64,000 nt of DNA, taken from IMG/VR virus record IMGVR_UViG_3300009151_000033, positions 62,001 to 126,000 of that record. One strand, written 5' to 3'. Origin of the DNA: a virus. Under the pieces are notes generated by a model. That model saw nothing but the letters and a program-made list of their open reading frames with translations. It was not told the origin of the DNA and did no database searches. Shown in pieces: positions 9,180 to 17,441 of this stretch; position 1 is the first letter of the stretch, and every line of letters starts with the position of its first letter. The position numbers were made by a program, and so were the translations under genes.

Positions 9180-10949
9180 TTAGACTCTCACGCTCGTTGC
9201 ATTGACTGTCGTATCTTCTGGTAGTATTTCTATGATGGTATTGTTATAACAAGTAAAATCTTGCTCAACTGATGTACCATATATTTTGATACCAGAACCA
9301 ACATACGCGGATACATTTAAATTGGTAATAGTGATATCGCCTGTTGTGTAATTAATCGTACCGATATTATTGGTGACGATAACTTTGCTTCCGTTGGTGA
9401 TTGTAATTACATCTAGATTACCAGTTCCGTCGTCCGCCAAATAACAGGTGATGGAATTACTACCATAAGTGAATGAAGTACTATCGATTGTATTTGGCAC
9501 AACCGAATTTTGGAAAGACAATGCATATGAGATGTTAGTATTCAATATAGGTACAATTTTTTTAATCATTTTCAATTGGGTATTAGTGCCGACAATACTA
9601 GAGTCTGTATTGTCGATTGCTGCCACTAATTGGCTATATCTCATAGTGATATTAAAATCATCAAGATTCGTATAATTAAAATTGGCAATTGTATTGTATA
9701 CCGAAGATGAAATGTCAGACGTTGATGATGTAGTGTCATTGATATTGTATTTGATAGATGTATTAACACCAACATATGTGTAATCTGGACTCACAAACAC
9801 AGGCACAATACTCAATAACATTTTACTTTTGATAAATGAAGTGAATTCGTTTGCTTTGGTAGAAGGCAGACCATTGACATTCTTTAAATCAACTGCTATA
9901 ATAACTTTGCCGTATTGGGGAGGGGACAGAGTTTCTCCGCCATATACGTGAACTGCTCTTATCTCTGAATAATTTTCCATAAGAATATTTTTATAGTCAT
10001 CGACGGTGACCGCCCGCTCTTGTGTTTGGTAATGTCTGGGTGCTCGAAATTTAATACTGTCGATAGTCTCGGCCACATCCCCACCAGATGCAGGCGAAGT
10101 CACATTGATATAATAGTTCGAATACCCACCCAAGTAAGTGCCTGTTGGTTTAAATGAGTTGGCGCCATTTGGACCTGTGCCAGAAGATGCACGATAGGTC
10201 ACATTGATGATATTTCCATTAATAGGAGTTGCACCAAATACACCGTCACCAAATAGAATTTGATATTGACCATTTTGTGCGCCTTGCAAGAAATATACCT
10301 TGGAATTTGCACTGACACCCAATAATGAAGACGCATAAGCATATTGAGTATTTGTGGTCGAACTGGATGAATCCTGGACTGTTACCGTAATACTATCTGT
10401 ATCCACAGAAGCGTTAGATATAACAAAGCTTTGATTGTTTCCTGTTACCACAAACTTTTCAGTCACCAAATTACCTTCAAACAAAGACACACCAGTTGCA
10501 GTATATGTGCCATTTGATGTGATAATTAAAGGCGAAGGCAAAGAAAAGTTATATACTTTATTGTCAACCGAAGTTACAAATGAAGTACCCGAAGGCAATA
10601 TAATTTGAGAAGGATAATTTCCAAATGCATCGGCTGTTGGTACGATAGTAATGTCAACAATTGCCTCGGCTGATTTATACGAACGTGGCAAATAGTTCAA
10701 TTCTTTGGCATGACTAACCGCAGAGTCATATGTCTGGCATGAATCCAAAAACATTTCACTAATGGCCATGTTGGTCAAGAAACTATTTTGCCATGTATTA
10801 TAAGATAAAATATCCAACAATACATTGATATTCGATCCTTCGAAATTATAATCTTTGAATACACTCTGAGATTTCAAATATGAGATAAATGAGGCCTTGA
10901 TATCAGAAAAGTCTTGGCCGCTTACAAACAATGCTGAATTAGAAGCCAT
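9180..10949 (-). CDS. 6: Baseplate wedge subunit gp6 (baseplate J family)
   Basis: Structural ring protein of the contractile-tail baseplate that joins the wedges. The N-terminus (DFSDIKASFISYLKSQ, then NFEGSNINVLLDILSYNT, LNYLPRSYKSAEA) is the standard gp6 signature. Its 589 residues are close to T4 gp6 (about 660). It overlaps its neighbours by stop/start spacing of a few bases (gp25 ends at 10951, gp7-like starts at 9176), so wedge proteins are made from one message. Codon use is AT-rich like the flanking late genes. Confidence 0.93.
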   Translation of the reverse strand: MASNSALFVSGQDFSDIKASFISYLKSQSVFKDYNFEGSNINVLLDILSYNTWQNSFLTNMAISEMFLDSCQTYDSAVSHAKELNYLPRSYKSAEAIVDITIVPTADAFGNYPSQIILPSGTSFVTSVDNKVYNFSLPSPLIITSNGTYTATGVSLFEGNLVTEKFVVTGNNQSFVISNASVDTDSITVTVQDSSSSTTNTQYAYASSLLGVSANSKVYFLQGAQNGQYQILFGDGVFGATPINGNIINVTYRASSGTGPNGANSFKPTGTYLGGYSNYYINVTSPASGGDVAETIDSIKFRAPRHYQTQERAVTVDDYKNILMENYSEIRAVHVYGGETLSPPQYGKVIIAVDLKNVNGLPSTKANEFTSFIKSKMLLSIVPVFVSPDYTYVGVNTSIKYNINDTTSSTSDISSSVYNTIANFNYTNLDDFNITMRYSQLVAAIDNTDSSIVGTNTQLKMIKKIVPILNTNISYALSFQNSVVPNTIDSTSFTYGSNSITCYLADDGTGNLDVITITNGSKVIVTNNIGTINYTTGDITITNLNVSAYVGSGIKIYGTSVEQDFTCYNNTIIEILPEDTTVNATSVRV

Positions 10950-10950
10950 C

Positions 10951-11364
10951 TTATCTTACTCTTTCTAGTTGGACCGTAATTGTCTGTGGGTTCGGTTGGT
11001 TTTTTGTCGCAAATGTAATGGTCGCAGTATATAGATTATTATCCACGTCTGAAGACACATCAACTGAAATCAAGTCGGCCCTAGGCTCATAATTTTCAAT
11101 AGCATTTGTAATTTGGTTTTTAAGTTGGATTTCTAGAAATGGTGAAAAATTTTCAAACAAAAGACTACGCAAGTTTGCCCCGAATCTTGGTTCAAATAGT
11201 CTTTCGTAATATGAAGTCCGCAGAATGTTACGGATAGATTGGCTGACTGCCGATTCATTTGTTTTTCTGACGAGATCGCCCCGAATTGGGTGAAAATCCA
11301 AATTATCAAAAAAATCCGAATAGATTTCAGGTTGAACATTCAACTCAGTGAAATTGGAAGCCAT
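10951..11364 (-). CDS. 25: Baseplate wedge subunit gp25
   Basis: Small baseplate wedge protein of the GpW/gp25 family; it helps trigger sheath polymerisation at the inner baseplate. The 137-residue length fits T4 gp25 (132). Visible hallmarks are DFHPIRGDLVRKTNE near the start, a central FEPRFGANLRSLLFE and the YEPRADL segment. First gene of the wedge operon, behind a CATAAATA late promoter. Confidence 0.94.
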   Translation of the reverse strand: MASNFTELNVQPEIYSDFFDNLDFHPIRGDLVRKTNESAVSQSIRNILRTSYYERLFEPRFGANLRSLLFENFSPFLEIQLKNQITNAIENYEPRADLISVDVSSDVDNNLYTATITFATKNQPNPQTITVQLERVR

Positions 11365-11393
11365 AGTTTTTCCTTATCAATATATTGATAAAC

Positions 11394-11401
11394 TATTTAT
11401 G
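11394..11401 (-). promoter_or_regulatory. Late promoter CATAAATA before gp25
   Basis: CATAAATA on the minus strand 30 bases before gp25, directly after the terminator of the upstream early operon, so wedge transcription starts fresh here. Confidence 0.65.
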
Positions 11402-11408
11402 GCGGCCA

Positions 11409-11436
11409 TAAAAAAAGACCTGCCGAAGCAGGTCTT
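11409..11436 (-). terminator. Strong Rho-independent terminator
   Basis: Read on the minus strand: AAGACCTGC, loop TTCG, GCAGGTCTT, then a run of T. A 9-bp stem with a UUCG tetraloop. It separates the early operon (13.5-11.5 kb) from late gp25. Confidence 0.92.
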
Positions 11437-11501
11437 AGTTATTATAGCAATTCGTCGGGGTGCGCCATCAGATGGCGGGACAAGTATTATTGTGGTATAT
11501 A

Positions 11502-11729
11502 TTAGTCGTCCACGACATTAAACTTAAACTTGATGCCTTGTTCGGGACTCATATACCACTTGAGAAATACGACGGCCAACCAAGTTTGCCAATTGATTGG
11601 AATAGAAAGACCGAATAGAAAGTTGACTGTCGCGATTGCAAAAATTGGCATTGCAATAAAAAGCAATACACCAACAATGAACAATCCAAACAATCCAACT
11701 GGATCGGTTACTGTGAACTTATTCTTCAT
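11502..11729 (-). CDS. Small membrane protein, unknown
   Basis: 75 residues with two predicted membrane segments: about 11-35 (GLFGLFIVGVLLFIAMPIFA) and a weaker one around 45-57 (WQTWLAVVFLKW). The C-terminus is polar. AGGATTAAAAAC precedes the ATG. Last gene of a short minus-strand early operon, before a strong terminator. I do not recognise the family. Confidence 0.65.
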   Translation of the reverse strand: MKNKFTVTDPVGLFGLFIVGVLLFIAMPIFAIATVNFLFGLSIPINWQTWLAVVFLKWYMSPEQGIKFKFNVVDD

Positions 11730-11733
11730 GTTT

Positions 11734-12132
11734 TTAATCCTTAATCTTGTGAAAATCTACACTTTCGCTGTAATAACCATTACTTGAGCCATACCAACGA
11801 ATAGTCACGGAACCTTTAATTGTCCTAAAATTATAGAAAGTCCAGGTTTGAGATTCATAGTCAGCCGTTTCCTGATTGTCAGTCGCTCCATGATTGGAGT
11901 CTTCTCGGGCTTCCAGAATAGGAGTACCGACGAGGTCTTCAAGGTCACCAATGATATCTTCAACATATACATGTTCACAACAATCTTGATCATGATACAT
12001 CGCATATCTGGTGCCATCATCAAGTGTGAAGATGATTTCATCATTATCCTTATTGACAACAGAGGTCAGTGTCTTACCAATGAGTTCGGACAATGAACCC
12101 ATATCGAAACAATCATAATTATATCCACGCAT
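11734..12132 (-). CDS. Conserved phage protein (DUF7448-like)
   Basis: 132 residues. The pattern [24 protein letters not shown], then [16 protein letters not shown] is one that I have seen in many phages and some bacteria as an uncharacterised family, which I believe is DUF7448. Function unknown. The AAGGAT ribosome site lies inside the end of the preceding 33-residue gene. Confidence 0.75.
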   Translation of the reverse strand: MRGYNYDCFDMGSLSELIGKTLTSVVNKDNDEIIFTLDDGTRYAMYHDQDCCEHVYVEDIIGDLEDLVGTPILEAREDSNHGATDNQETADYESQTWTFYNFRTIKGSVTIRWYGSSNGYYSESVDFHKIKD

Positions 12133-12134
12133 GT

Positions 12135-12236
12135 TTAATCCTTATCATCTAACAAAATACAGAGGAAGCCAATGACCCAGGCCCAGAGAGGAGCATGATA
12201 TGCCCATGCCATACAAAATCCAAATATGGCCAACAT
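12135..12236 (-). CDS. Micro-protein, one membrane helix
   Basis: 33 residues ([13 protein letters not shown], then a Trp/Leu-rich stretch, ending LLDDKD). Its ATG overlaps the upstream stop as TAATG, and its stop sits in the ribosome-binding site of the next gene, which argues that it is translated. Hydrophobic over nearly its whole length. Unknown role. Confidence 0.5.
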   Translation of the reverse strand: MLAIFGFCMAWAYHAPLWAWVIGFLCILLDDKD

Positions 12237-12517
12237 TAAGTTTTGCCTTCTGTCGAAGGTCGACAAATCGTCGAAAGTCGCCACAGTTTGCCTTTATATC
12301 CACATGGTGCGAAAAATGATTTCTTTGATCTTTCTTCTCTACACATTGGCCAATTTGGTTTACCTTCATGACCATTAGCTAATGACCAGGGATATGTAGC
12401 AACAACTTTAGGATTTGTACACGCATTAACATCACTCCAAATACTATTGTTGGGGTGTTCTGACCACTTACAATGCATACATAAAGCGGGGAAAGGTTTA
12501 TTGTTATTTTTTACCAT
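12236..12517 (-). CDS. Cys-rich small protein, possible zinc binder
   Basis: 93 residues with four or more cysteines: CMHC near residue 13, then ACTNP, MCREER and PCGYKGK. The spacing suggests a metal site, but I cannot place the family. It overlaps the upstream gene by 7 bases and the downstream micro-gene by TAATG. Confidence 0.65.
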   Translation of the reverse strand: MVKNNNKPFPALCMHCKWSEHPNNSIWSDVNACTNPKVVATYPWSLANGHEGKPNWPMCREERSKKSFFAPCGYKGKLWRLSTICRPSTEGKT

Positions 12518-12777
12518 TCTTCTTCCTCAAATTCAAATGACTCATCAGAGTTACGTTCTAGAATATAAATGTCACCAAAGTTTCTATCGAACACTTCAAT
12601 CAAGTTTTCATAATCACCTGATTTCATTTCTTCTAGCATGGAAGAAATTTGTTCTTTAGACCAATTCAACTGTCTTGCTGTCGATTGAGCAACACCCATT
12701 AGAGCAAATGCATTGCCGGCAGGACCATCAAGATCAATTACACGTTGCCGATCGGCTGTTTTGTTGCGAATAGTCAT
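12511..12777 (-). CDS. Conserved small phage protein, unknown
   Basis: 88 residues, with IDLDGPAGNAFALMGVA near the start, a central LEEMKSGDYENLIEVF and a very acidic tail (FEFEEEEW). The DLDGP...GNAF...MKSGDY...NLI pattern recurs in small genes of many large phages. Function unknown. It overlaps the upstream gene by ATGA-type coupling. Confidence 0.7.
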   Translation of the reverse strand: MTIRNKTADRQRVIDLDGPAGNAFALMGVAQSTARQLNWSKEQISSMLEEMKSGDYENLIEVFDRNFGDIYILERNSDESFEFEEEEW

Positions 12778-13133
12778 GGTACGCTCCCAGTTTCAATTGC
12801 GTCATGGACTTTTTGTTTAAACATAGAATGGTCAGTTTCTTCATAAAAAATACTATTCAGAAGAAATGCATGTGTGCCTTGTTGTGTTTTCATTGGTACA
12901 TGTGGCACTCCTGCCGTCTTCAATGCGTCGTAAATTTCAGAGGCATAATATCTTGGACTAAAAATATCGTGGACGCCGACCTCGCCGCAGCACCCACCAA
13001 TTTTACCAAGAATGTTTTCGAGAACTACGGCCTCTTCTTCAGAAAGAACAAGCGTAAATTCTTTTACCCTCTTTGGTTTGATGACTTTTACTTCTTCTGC
13101 CACAACAATATTTTTTGCAGTAATCTTAGCCAT
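12774..13133 (-). CDS. Hypothetical early protein
   Basis: 119 residues; basic N-terminus (about 1-27), then a mixed domain with a GGCCGEVGVHD stretch. No recognised family. Translationally coupled at both ends. Confidence 0.65.
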   Translation of the reverse strand: MAKITAKNIVVAEEVKVIKPKRVKEFTLVLSEEEAVVLENILGKIGGCCGEVGVHDIFSPRYYASEIYDALKTAGVPHVPMKTQQGTHAFLLNSIFYEETDHSMFKQKVHDAIETGSVP

Positions 13134-13462
13134 TAGAAAAATTCTCCATTATAAAATTCAAACCCGTCAGCATCAATCCAAGAATTTATTTGCCTGAATT
13201 CTTTATTGTGCGACTTAGAGGTTGGCTTTTGATTTTTAGAAACTAAAGCCCAAAAATCATGATCATTTATAACGGTACCATCTTCTGTAAAAATACTTTT
13301 GCCAACAAGATGTTCGGCCCATTCTTTGGCAGTTTTGAATTTTTCACCTTGGAAAAGGAACTTCCATCCGAAAGAAGACTTGCCGATATGAGTGTTGGGC
13401 TTTGTAACGTGACCGCAGCACTCACACGAATGGCTATCATGAAGATAATAATTAGTGCCCAT
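13133..13462 (-). CDS. Small Zn-ribbon-like phage protein (MGTNYYLH family)
   Basis: 109 residues. Starts MGTNYYLHDSHSCECCGH, with HIGKSSFGWKFLF following. This N-terminus (GTNYY, a CxxC-type pair, HIGKSS-x-GW) marks a small family common in phages and some bacteria, of unknown function. Three cysteines and two histidines in residues 9-27 suggest a metal site. Preceded by a TTGCCA...TAAGGT promoter. Confidence 0.75.
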   Translation of the reverse strand: MGTNYYLHDSHSCECCGHVTKPNTHIGKSSFGWKFLFQGEKFKTAKEWAEHLVGKSIFTEDGTVINDHDFWALVSKNQKPTSKSHNKEFRQINSWIDADGFEFYNGEFF

Positions 13463-13505
13463 TATATTCTTTCATTTTTCCTGTCTGATTGCTCATCATA
13501 ATCCT

Positions 13506-13533
13506 ACCTTACAGGTATCCGTGACAATGGCAA
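13506..13533 (-). promoter_or_regulatory. Early promoter, TAAGGT subtype
   Basis: Minus strand TTGCCA, 16-bp spacer ending ACCTG, then TAAGGT and AGGATT. The CCTGTAAG context is shared with promoters at 31899 and 32544. Confidence 0.6.
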
Positions 13534-13540
13534 CCAGTTA

Positions 13541-13819
13541 TCAGCAAGCGCGGTCACCGGAAACGATTTTCAGGGCGTGGGCCCAGCCTACACGAAACCC
13601 ATGGTCATATGCTCGGAGTTCTTCTTCCCGGGACTCTTTTAGCAAAACCTTATAATCCTCAATTTCAAAAGCTTGGTCGGCAATTATGCTTTTTTGTTCT
13701 TCAATCTTACCTTCAGCATTCAGCCAAGCTTGTTCAAGTTCGGCAATCTTTGCTTTCAGGTCAGCAATTTCGTTTTCCAACCCACTTTCGCGAGAATAGT
13801 TAAAAATTATAGTTTTCAT
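13541..13819 (-). CDS. Coiled-coil early protein
   Basis: 92 residues from the ATG at 13819; the frame also opens with TTG at 13825. Residues 12-60 form a heptad-rich coiled coil (ENEIADLKAKIAELEQAW), followed by a Glu-rich helix. No family recognised. Starts two bases inside the upstream gene's end. Confidence 0.6.
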   Translation of the reverse strand: MKTIIFNYSRESGLENEIADLKAKIAELEQAWLNAEGKIEEQKSIIADQAFEIEDYKVLLKESREEELRAYDHGFRVGWAHALKIVSGDRAC

Positions 13820-13821
13820 AA

Positions 13822-14004
13822 TCAATAAACCCTTTCGTGTTCCAGAACATGACGAATGATACGTTTAGCCTTCAATTCATATGGCTCACGTTCCGATTGT
13901 TTTACCTCATGATATCGAACAAACGGATGCTCAGACGCCCATAGGACCCGAGCAACAATTTCAAATTCAGTAAGTTTTCGATCACTAGTAAAAAGAGTAT
14001 TCAT
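13822..14004 (-). CDS. Hypothetical small early protein
   Basis: 60 residues, mostly charged helix (LKAKRIIRHVLEHERVY at the end). No family recognised. Lies 2 bases downstream of the 115-residue gene in the same operon. Confidence 0.6.
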   Translation of the reverse strand: MNTLFTSDRKLTEFEIVARVLWASEHPFVRYHEVKQSEREPYELKAKRIIRHVLEHERVY

Positions 14005-14006
14005 GA

Positions 14007-14354
14007 TCAGGCTGCCTTATAACGTTGATTGTTGCAAATATCCGTGATGTATTGATTATACCCGTTGGGATCGACGCTATATCCACCAGCCTTAAGCCAC
14101 TTTTTAATGTGAGGCAAAAGATATCCACGGATTTCCAAAATCTTCAACGGAGGAACACCAGCGTCAATCTGGGCAAAATATTCTTCAACCGTGAAATTCT
14201 TGATAAGAAAAGTCACGAAAGAGGCGGCACCAGATCGGCCGTCCTTGAACCTTGCCACAAACTTACGGTCGGTGTGAGGCGTCATATGACCAAGAGGTGC
14301 ATACATGATATATCCACCGGCATTCAGAAGGGTGTCTTTGGTGAAAGCGGCCAT
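14007..14354 (-). CDS. Hypothetical early protein, first gene of minus operon
   Basis: 115 residues, basic, helix-rich second half (FLIKNFTVEEYFAQI, YLLPHIKKWLKAGGY). It follows a TTGCCT...TAGATT early promoter and a GAGAGAGAAAACGA leader. Function not recognised. Confidence 0.65.
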   Translation of the reverse strand: MAAFTKDTLLNAGGYIMYAPLGHMTPHTDRKFVARFKDGRSGAASFVTFLIKNFTVEEYFAQIDAGVPPLKILEIRGYLLPHIKKWLKAGGYSVDPNGYNQYITDICNNQRYKAA

Positions 14355-14383
14355 TCGTTTTCTCTCTCTTTGCTACATTTACC

Positions 14384-14411
14384 AATCTAAAGGAGGCGGT
14401 GGAGAAGGCAA
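14384..14411 (-). promoter_or_regulatory. Early promoter, TAGATT subtype
   Basis: Minus strand TTGCCT, 16-bp spacer, TAGATT, then GGTAAATGTAGC. Drives the 14.35-11.5 kb leftward early operon, back to back with rightward promoters. Confidence 0.85.
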
Positions 14412-14456
14412 CCAAAAATCGACAGAAAAATAATTTAATTTCATGGCGGATTTTGG

Positions 14457-14485
14457 TTGCCAAAGCGGCCGGGGATGGTTATAAT
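14457..14485 (+). promoter_or_regulatory. Possible early promoter with TATAAT box
   Basis: TTGCCA at 14457 and TATAAT at 14480 with 17 bp between. The conserved GGAAAATGT tail is absent and no gene starts close behind it, so it may make a leader RNA for the 14607 gene. Confidence 0.45.
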
Positions 14486-14554
14486 CAGGTGTCGTTTTGA
14501 AATTAATGGATGGTAACCGATAAAAATAATTATGGCAAAATATCATTTTAGTGG

Positions 14555-14582
14555 TTGCCACTGCCTCCATATCATATATTAT
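14555..14582 (+). promoter_or_regulatory. Early promoter, TATTAT subtype
   Basis: TTGCCA, 16 bp, TATTAT, then GGAAAATAT; 24 bases before the gene at 14607. Confidence 0.85.
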
Positions 14583-14606
14583 GGAAAATATTAAACGAGG
14601 TAACGA

Positions 14607-14804
14607 ATGACCGAAGTCCGAAAATTGAGACAGGACGTTTTTATACGGGTCTGCAAAGATTCCGGTTACCGTATGGACCATATCCAAGCGGCTTCCATAG
14701 CTGCCGGCGTAGCTCAGTGTCATCCGTTAGACATATGGAAGCCGCTTGGGGTCGATAACATGGAAAAAATTGCAACAGGCAATCACCCAATTTGCAAAAA
14801 ATAA
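14607..14804 (+). CDS. Hypothetical early protein
   Basis: 65 residues. Preceded by an early promoter and the ribosome site AACGAGGTAACG. Fits a small helix-turn-helix-sized protein (AASIAAGVAQCHPLDIWKPLG could be a recognition helix), but this is a guess. Ends just before the next promoter. Confidence 0.6.
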   Translation: MTEVRKLRQDVFIRVCKDSGYRMDHIQAASIAAGVAQCHPLDIWKPLGVDNMEKIATGNHPICKK

Positions 14805-14807
14805 TGG

Positions 14808-14835
14808 TTGCCATTGGCCCCATATCGGTTATTAT
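14808..14835 (+). promoter_or_regulatory. Early promoter, TATTAT subtype
   Basis: TTGCCA, 16 bp, TATTAT, GGAAAATGTA; 25 bases before the ATG at 14860. Confidence 0.88.
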
Positions 14836-14859
14836 GGAAAATGTACCAAGGAGATCAAC

Positions 14860-15039
14860 ATGACAACCAAGACCTATTACCATATTGTTATGCATGATGT
14901 TATTGACGATTTTGGCGAACCCAAAACTTTCGATATTGAATATTTTATAGATATCTATGAAGTTGTAGATGATTGGTCTTCATCCAATTACGAAGTCTAT
15001 AAAATAATTGTCGAAAAACTTAACATGCAGGATTATTGA
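14860..15039 (+). CDS. Hypothetical early protein
   Basis: 59 residues, acidic (MTTKTYYHIVMHDVIDDFGE start). The ATG at 14860 is chosen because AAGGAG lies 7 bases upstream; longer in-frame starts would lie upstream of the promoter. Unknown family. Confidence 0.6.
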   Translation: MTTKTYYHIVMHDVIDDFGEPKTFDIEYFIDIYEVVDDWSSSNYEVYKIIVEKLNMQDY

Positions 15040-15041
15040 TC

Positions 15042-15323
15042 ATGAAAAATCTTCGGCCAGTCACAGTTTCCTTGTTTGTCGAACCAGCTAAAACATGGGG
15101 TAATCCGCCATGGTGCGAGCGTCGGCATATTCTTACTGAATATACAGATATGCCTGTGTATCCTCATGGCAAATACACCGAATATCTTGAAGTAAGTAAG
15201 AACATATCTTCTGTTATTGTTTCATCTGGCCGCGAATCCACTATTATTATTCATCCCGAAACTATTCCCATGCTGATCAAAGAACTTCGGCGCGTCTATA
15301 AACAATTTGAAAAAGAATCATAA
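15042..15323 (+). CDS. Hypothetical early protein
   Basis: 93 residues from the ATG at 15042, two bases after the previous stop; a TTG six bases upstream is in frame. Mixed alpha/beta composition (SLFVEPAKTWGNPPW; ESTIIIHPETIPMLIKELRR). Unknown. Confidence 0.6.
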   Translation: MKNLRPVTVSLFVEPAKTWGNPPWCERRHILTEYTDMPVYPHGKYTEYLEVSKNISSVIVSSGRESTIIIHPETIPMLIKELRRVYKQFEKES

Positions 15324-15329
15324 ATTTGG

Positions 15330-15357
15330 TTGCCATCGGCACCAAACATGATATGAT
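15330..15357 (+). promoter_or_regulatory. Early promoter, TATGAT variant
   Basis: TTGCCA, 16 bp, TATGAT. The downstream GGAAAATGT element is not kept. 31 bases before the ATG at 15389. Confidence 0.65.
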
Positions 15358-15388
15358 GAATTATCAAAACGAAAGAGGAAGTTATCTG

Positions 15389-15598
15389 ATGACTAACATG
15401 AGCAATGACGAATACCGCGATCATATGGAATGCCCAATGGAAAGTCTTGCTTTCGTATTGGATGGCATGGGTGTTACAGAAGCAATGTCAGACGCTGAAC
15501 TAGTTGAATTCGCAACCAAGAAGCTTAAGACTTTGTATAAGATGCTTTTGGCTTCTGGTATGCAAGAAGGCCTGCTTAAAACCATTATGTCGGAATAA
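15389..15598 (+). CDS. Hypothetical early protein
   Basis: 69 residues (MTNMSNDEYRDHMECPMESL start). ATG chosen because GAGGAAG lies 9 bases upstream, after the promoter. Helical, with a Lys-rich centre. Unknown. Confidence 0.6.
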   Translation: MTNMSNDEYRDHMECPMESLAFVLDGMGVTEAMSDAELVEFATKKLKTLYKMLLASGMQEGLLKTIMSE

Positions 15599-15601
15599 CT
15601 A

Positions 15602-15820
15602 ATGAAACTCAAATTCATATTGATGTATCCGGATCAACCTATATCAACATTATTCATATTTGGATATATTGGCGACGATTGGGTAATTAGAGAAGACATC
15701 CGTATTAAAACAATAGATTTTGAAACCCAAAAGAAACATCCAGCTATATGGCATAAAATTATATCTTGTTGGATGTATGTCAATGAACAGAAATTTTTGA
15801 ACGAAGAAAAGGAAAGTTGA
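15602..15820 (+). CDS. Hypothetical small protein
   Basis: 72 residues, aromatic-rich (LFIFGYIGDDWVI). Three bases after the previous stop, directly followed by the next ATG. Unknown. Confidence 0.55.
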   Translation: MKLKFILMYPDQPISTLFIFGYIGDDWVIREDIRIKTIDFETQKKHPAIWHKIISCWMYVNEQKFLNEEKES

Positions 15821-16069
15821 ATGACCAATCTCGACGTAACTAAACCTTACAATGGCAAAATTTATATTCGTGAAAAGATCGAATGTCCGACGATTGTTCG
15901 GGGTCAGGAAACATTAGGTTACTTTTGTCTGGTAGAATTTGTCGATCATCCATATTTTTATAATGATCGCGGCAACATTTCTGCTGTAGTTGCCGTAGAA
16001 GGCAACGAACTCGAAACGGTGAATTCACGATATACCGTAATCAACGAAAATTTTGAGGAACTTTTGTAA
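15821..16069 (+). CDS. Hypothetical early protein
   Basis: 82 residues, beta-rich (NGKIYIREKIECPTIVRGQE; GNISAVVAVEGNELETV). Preceded by AAGGAAAG. Stop and next start overlap as TAATG. Unknown. Confidence 0.55.
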   Translation: MTNLDVTKPYNGKIYIREKIECPTIVRGQETLGYFCLVEFVDHPYFYNDRGNISAVVAVEGNELETVNSRYTVINENFEELL

Positions 16070-16716
16070 TGCATTCCCAACTAATGACACAACAACGTGA
16101 AGTACTTCAACAAGAACTTGATCGGGCTCGTGTTGAATCTGAAAAGCTTAGGATCCTCGCCGAGGCTCTTGATAAGAAGCGGACCCGGAGTTTCAACAGA
16201 GTTGATAAGCTTCGGACTAAAGTAGAATCTCTTAGTTATTTTGGTATTGAAGATTTTTTTGCTTTAGGTTCTCTCTGTACTTATCAAATGCAGAAAGATT
16301 TTTTCAAACTTGGTCCGTTTCAAATGATGTCAGGTATGATTCCTAGCACAAAGCAAAGGTGCCTGAATTTGCAAATTAACGCCAACTGGAATCATCTTGT
16401 ACTTGTCCAAGTGGCACTTATGCTTGATACACTGATGGAACATGTTAAGCCCATCGACGATCCGGCACAAGAAATTAGTCATGGCAAGAAATATTTGGAT
16501 ATCAACACTGATGATCTATCGGAATCTGGATGTGTTTATGCATTACAGGCGTCTGATGGTCTTTGGACATTGATGATCGATGTGTATCGACGTCCGAATG
16601 TAATCAAGTCCGATATGACAACTATTGAAATGCTTATGTACATGCAGCATAACGGGCATACCTACAAATATGCGCAGTTTAAGCATGGATTTGGATTTGG
16701 AGGTTTCATTGACTAA
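16069..16716 (+). CDS. Hypothetical protein with N-terminal coiled coil
   Basis: 215 residues. Residues 8-55 are a charged coiled coil (REVLQQELDRARVESEKLR); the rest is a mixed domain with a Gly/Phe-rich end (HGFGFGGFID). No family recognised. Confidence 0.6.
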   Translation: MHSQLMTQQREVLQQELDRARVESEKLRILAEALDKKRTRSFNRVDKLRTKVESLSYFGIEDFFALGSLCTYQMQKDFFKLGPFQMMSGMIPSTKQRCLNLQINANWNHLVLVQVALMLDTLMEHVKPIDDPAQEISHGKKYLDINTDDLSESGCVYALQASDGLWTLMIDVYRRPNVIKSDMTTIEMLMYMQHNGHTYKYAQFKHGFGFGGFID

Positions 16717-16990
16717 GTATCGCATCAAGACAGATTTGAATTTTCACTATATTGTACAGAAGAAGTTTTTGTTCTTTTGGATGCGAGCAAAAGAACCTTT
16801 TTTCTTTATTGGTGGATATTATGATAAGTACGCTTCATTCGATCAATATCGCAAAGCCAAAGAATATATAGAAGAAAAAATAAGAGAAGAAGAGCGGACC
16901 CGGCGCAAAAAAGAAGAATACAAGAAAGCCAAGCGTTCATTTGTGACAAAGTACTTTTATCCTCCATTGCCTGACAAGGAACCAATGTAA
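16709..16990 (+). CDS. Hypothetical protein with charged coiled coil
   Basis: 93 residues from a TTG at 16709, chosen because GGAGG lies 5 bases upstream; an ATG at 16685 would add 8 residues. Residues 30-75 are strongly charged (EEKIREEERTRRKKEEYKKA). Overlaps the previous gene by 8 bases. Confidence 0.5.
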   Translation: MTKYRIKTDLNFHYIVQKKFLFFWMRAKEPFFFIGGYYDKYASFDQYRKAKEYIEEKIREEERTRRKKEEYKKAKRSFVTKYFYPPLPDKEPM

Positions 16991-17148
16991 TGGATCTTGA
17001 AGTTGCATATAGAATGGGCCGCGAAGACTGTTTTCTTGCTGAAATTGGTGGTTTTGTGGCAGTAAATCCATTTGAACCAGATACCGAAGAATGGCAGGAA
17101 TGGGAAAAGGGCTTTTATGATGCCCAATGGGACCACTTCCAACTCTAA
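16990..17148 (+). CDS. Small protein resembling RMF/CrpP-type micro-proteins
   Basis: 52 residues. The pattern A-x2-G...G...NPFEPDTEEWQEWEKGF-x-DAQ recalls ribosome-modulation-factor/CrpP-like small proteins (A-x3-G...NP...W-x-GW-x-DA). The resemblance is short, so it is only a hint. Starts at an ATG overlapping the previous stop. Confidence 0.5.
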   Translation: MDLEVAYRMGREDCFLAEIGGFVAVNPFEPDTEEWQEWEKGFYDAQWDHFQL

Positions 17149-17167
17149 AAGTTTTTTAAAAAATTGG

Positions 17168-17195
17168 TTGCCATTCCTGGTGGTTACCTTATTAT
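17168..17195 (+). promoter_or_regulatory. Early promoter, TATTAT subtype
   Basis: TTGCCA, 16 bp, TATTAT, GGAAAATG; 27 bases before the ATG at 17223. Confidence 0.88.
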
Positions 17196-17222
17196 GGAAA
17201 ATGAAGCCAAGGAAAAAACCGA

Positions 17223-17441
17223 ATGTCTGAGAAATGTCCGTCAGCTATTTTGCGCCGCTGGAACATCGACGGGTCAATTACCCTTTCGAGCCGCGGTAAG
17301 ACGCTCATGAAATTTAAGGGCGCGGATGTGTCGGAACAATCCGAACATTTCATCAAGGGCTGGTTCGGCAATCATCCTCGCCGCGTCCGGACGGTTATCA
17401 CAGAATCTCAAGTTTTGAAAAGGAATGGATTGTATGACTGA
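17223..17441 (+). CDS. Hypothetical early protein
   Basis: 72 residues, basic (KGWFGNHPRRVRTVITE). Ribosome site CCAAGGAAAAAACCGA. Unknown. Confidence 0.6.
   Translation: MSEKCPSAILRRWNIDGSITLSSRGKTLMKFKGADVSEQSEHFIKGWFGNHPRRVRTVITESQVLKRNGLYD

Noticed and set aside
14506-14595. Tiny plus-strand frames after the TATAAT promoter
   Set aside because: Five and twenty codons, overlapping the next promoter, no ribosome site.
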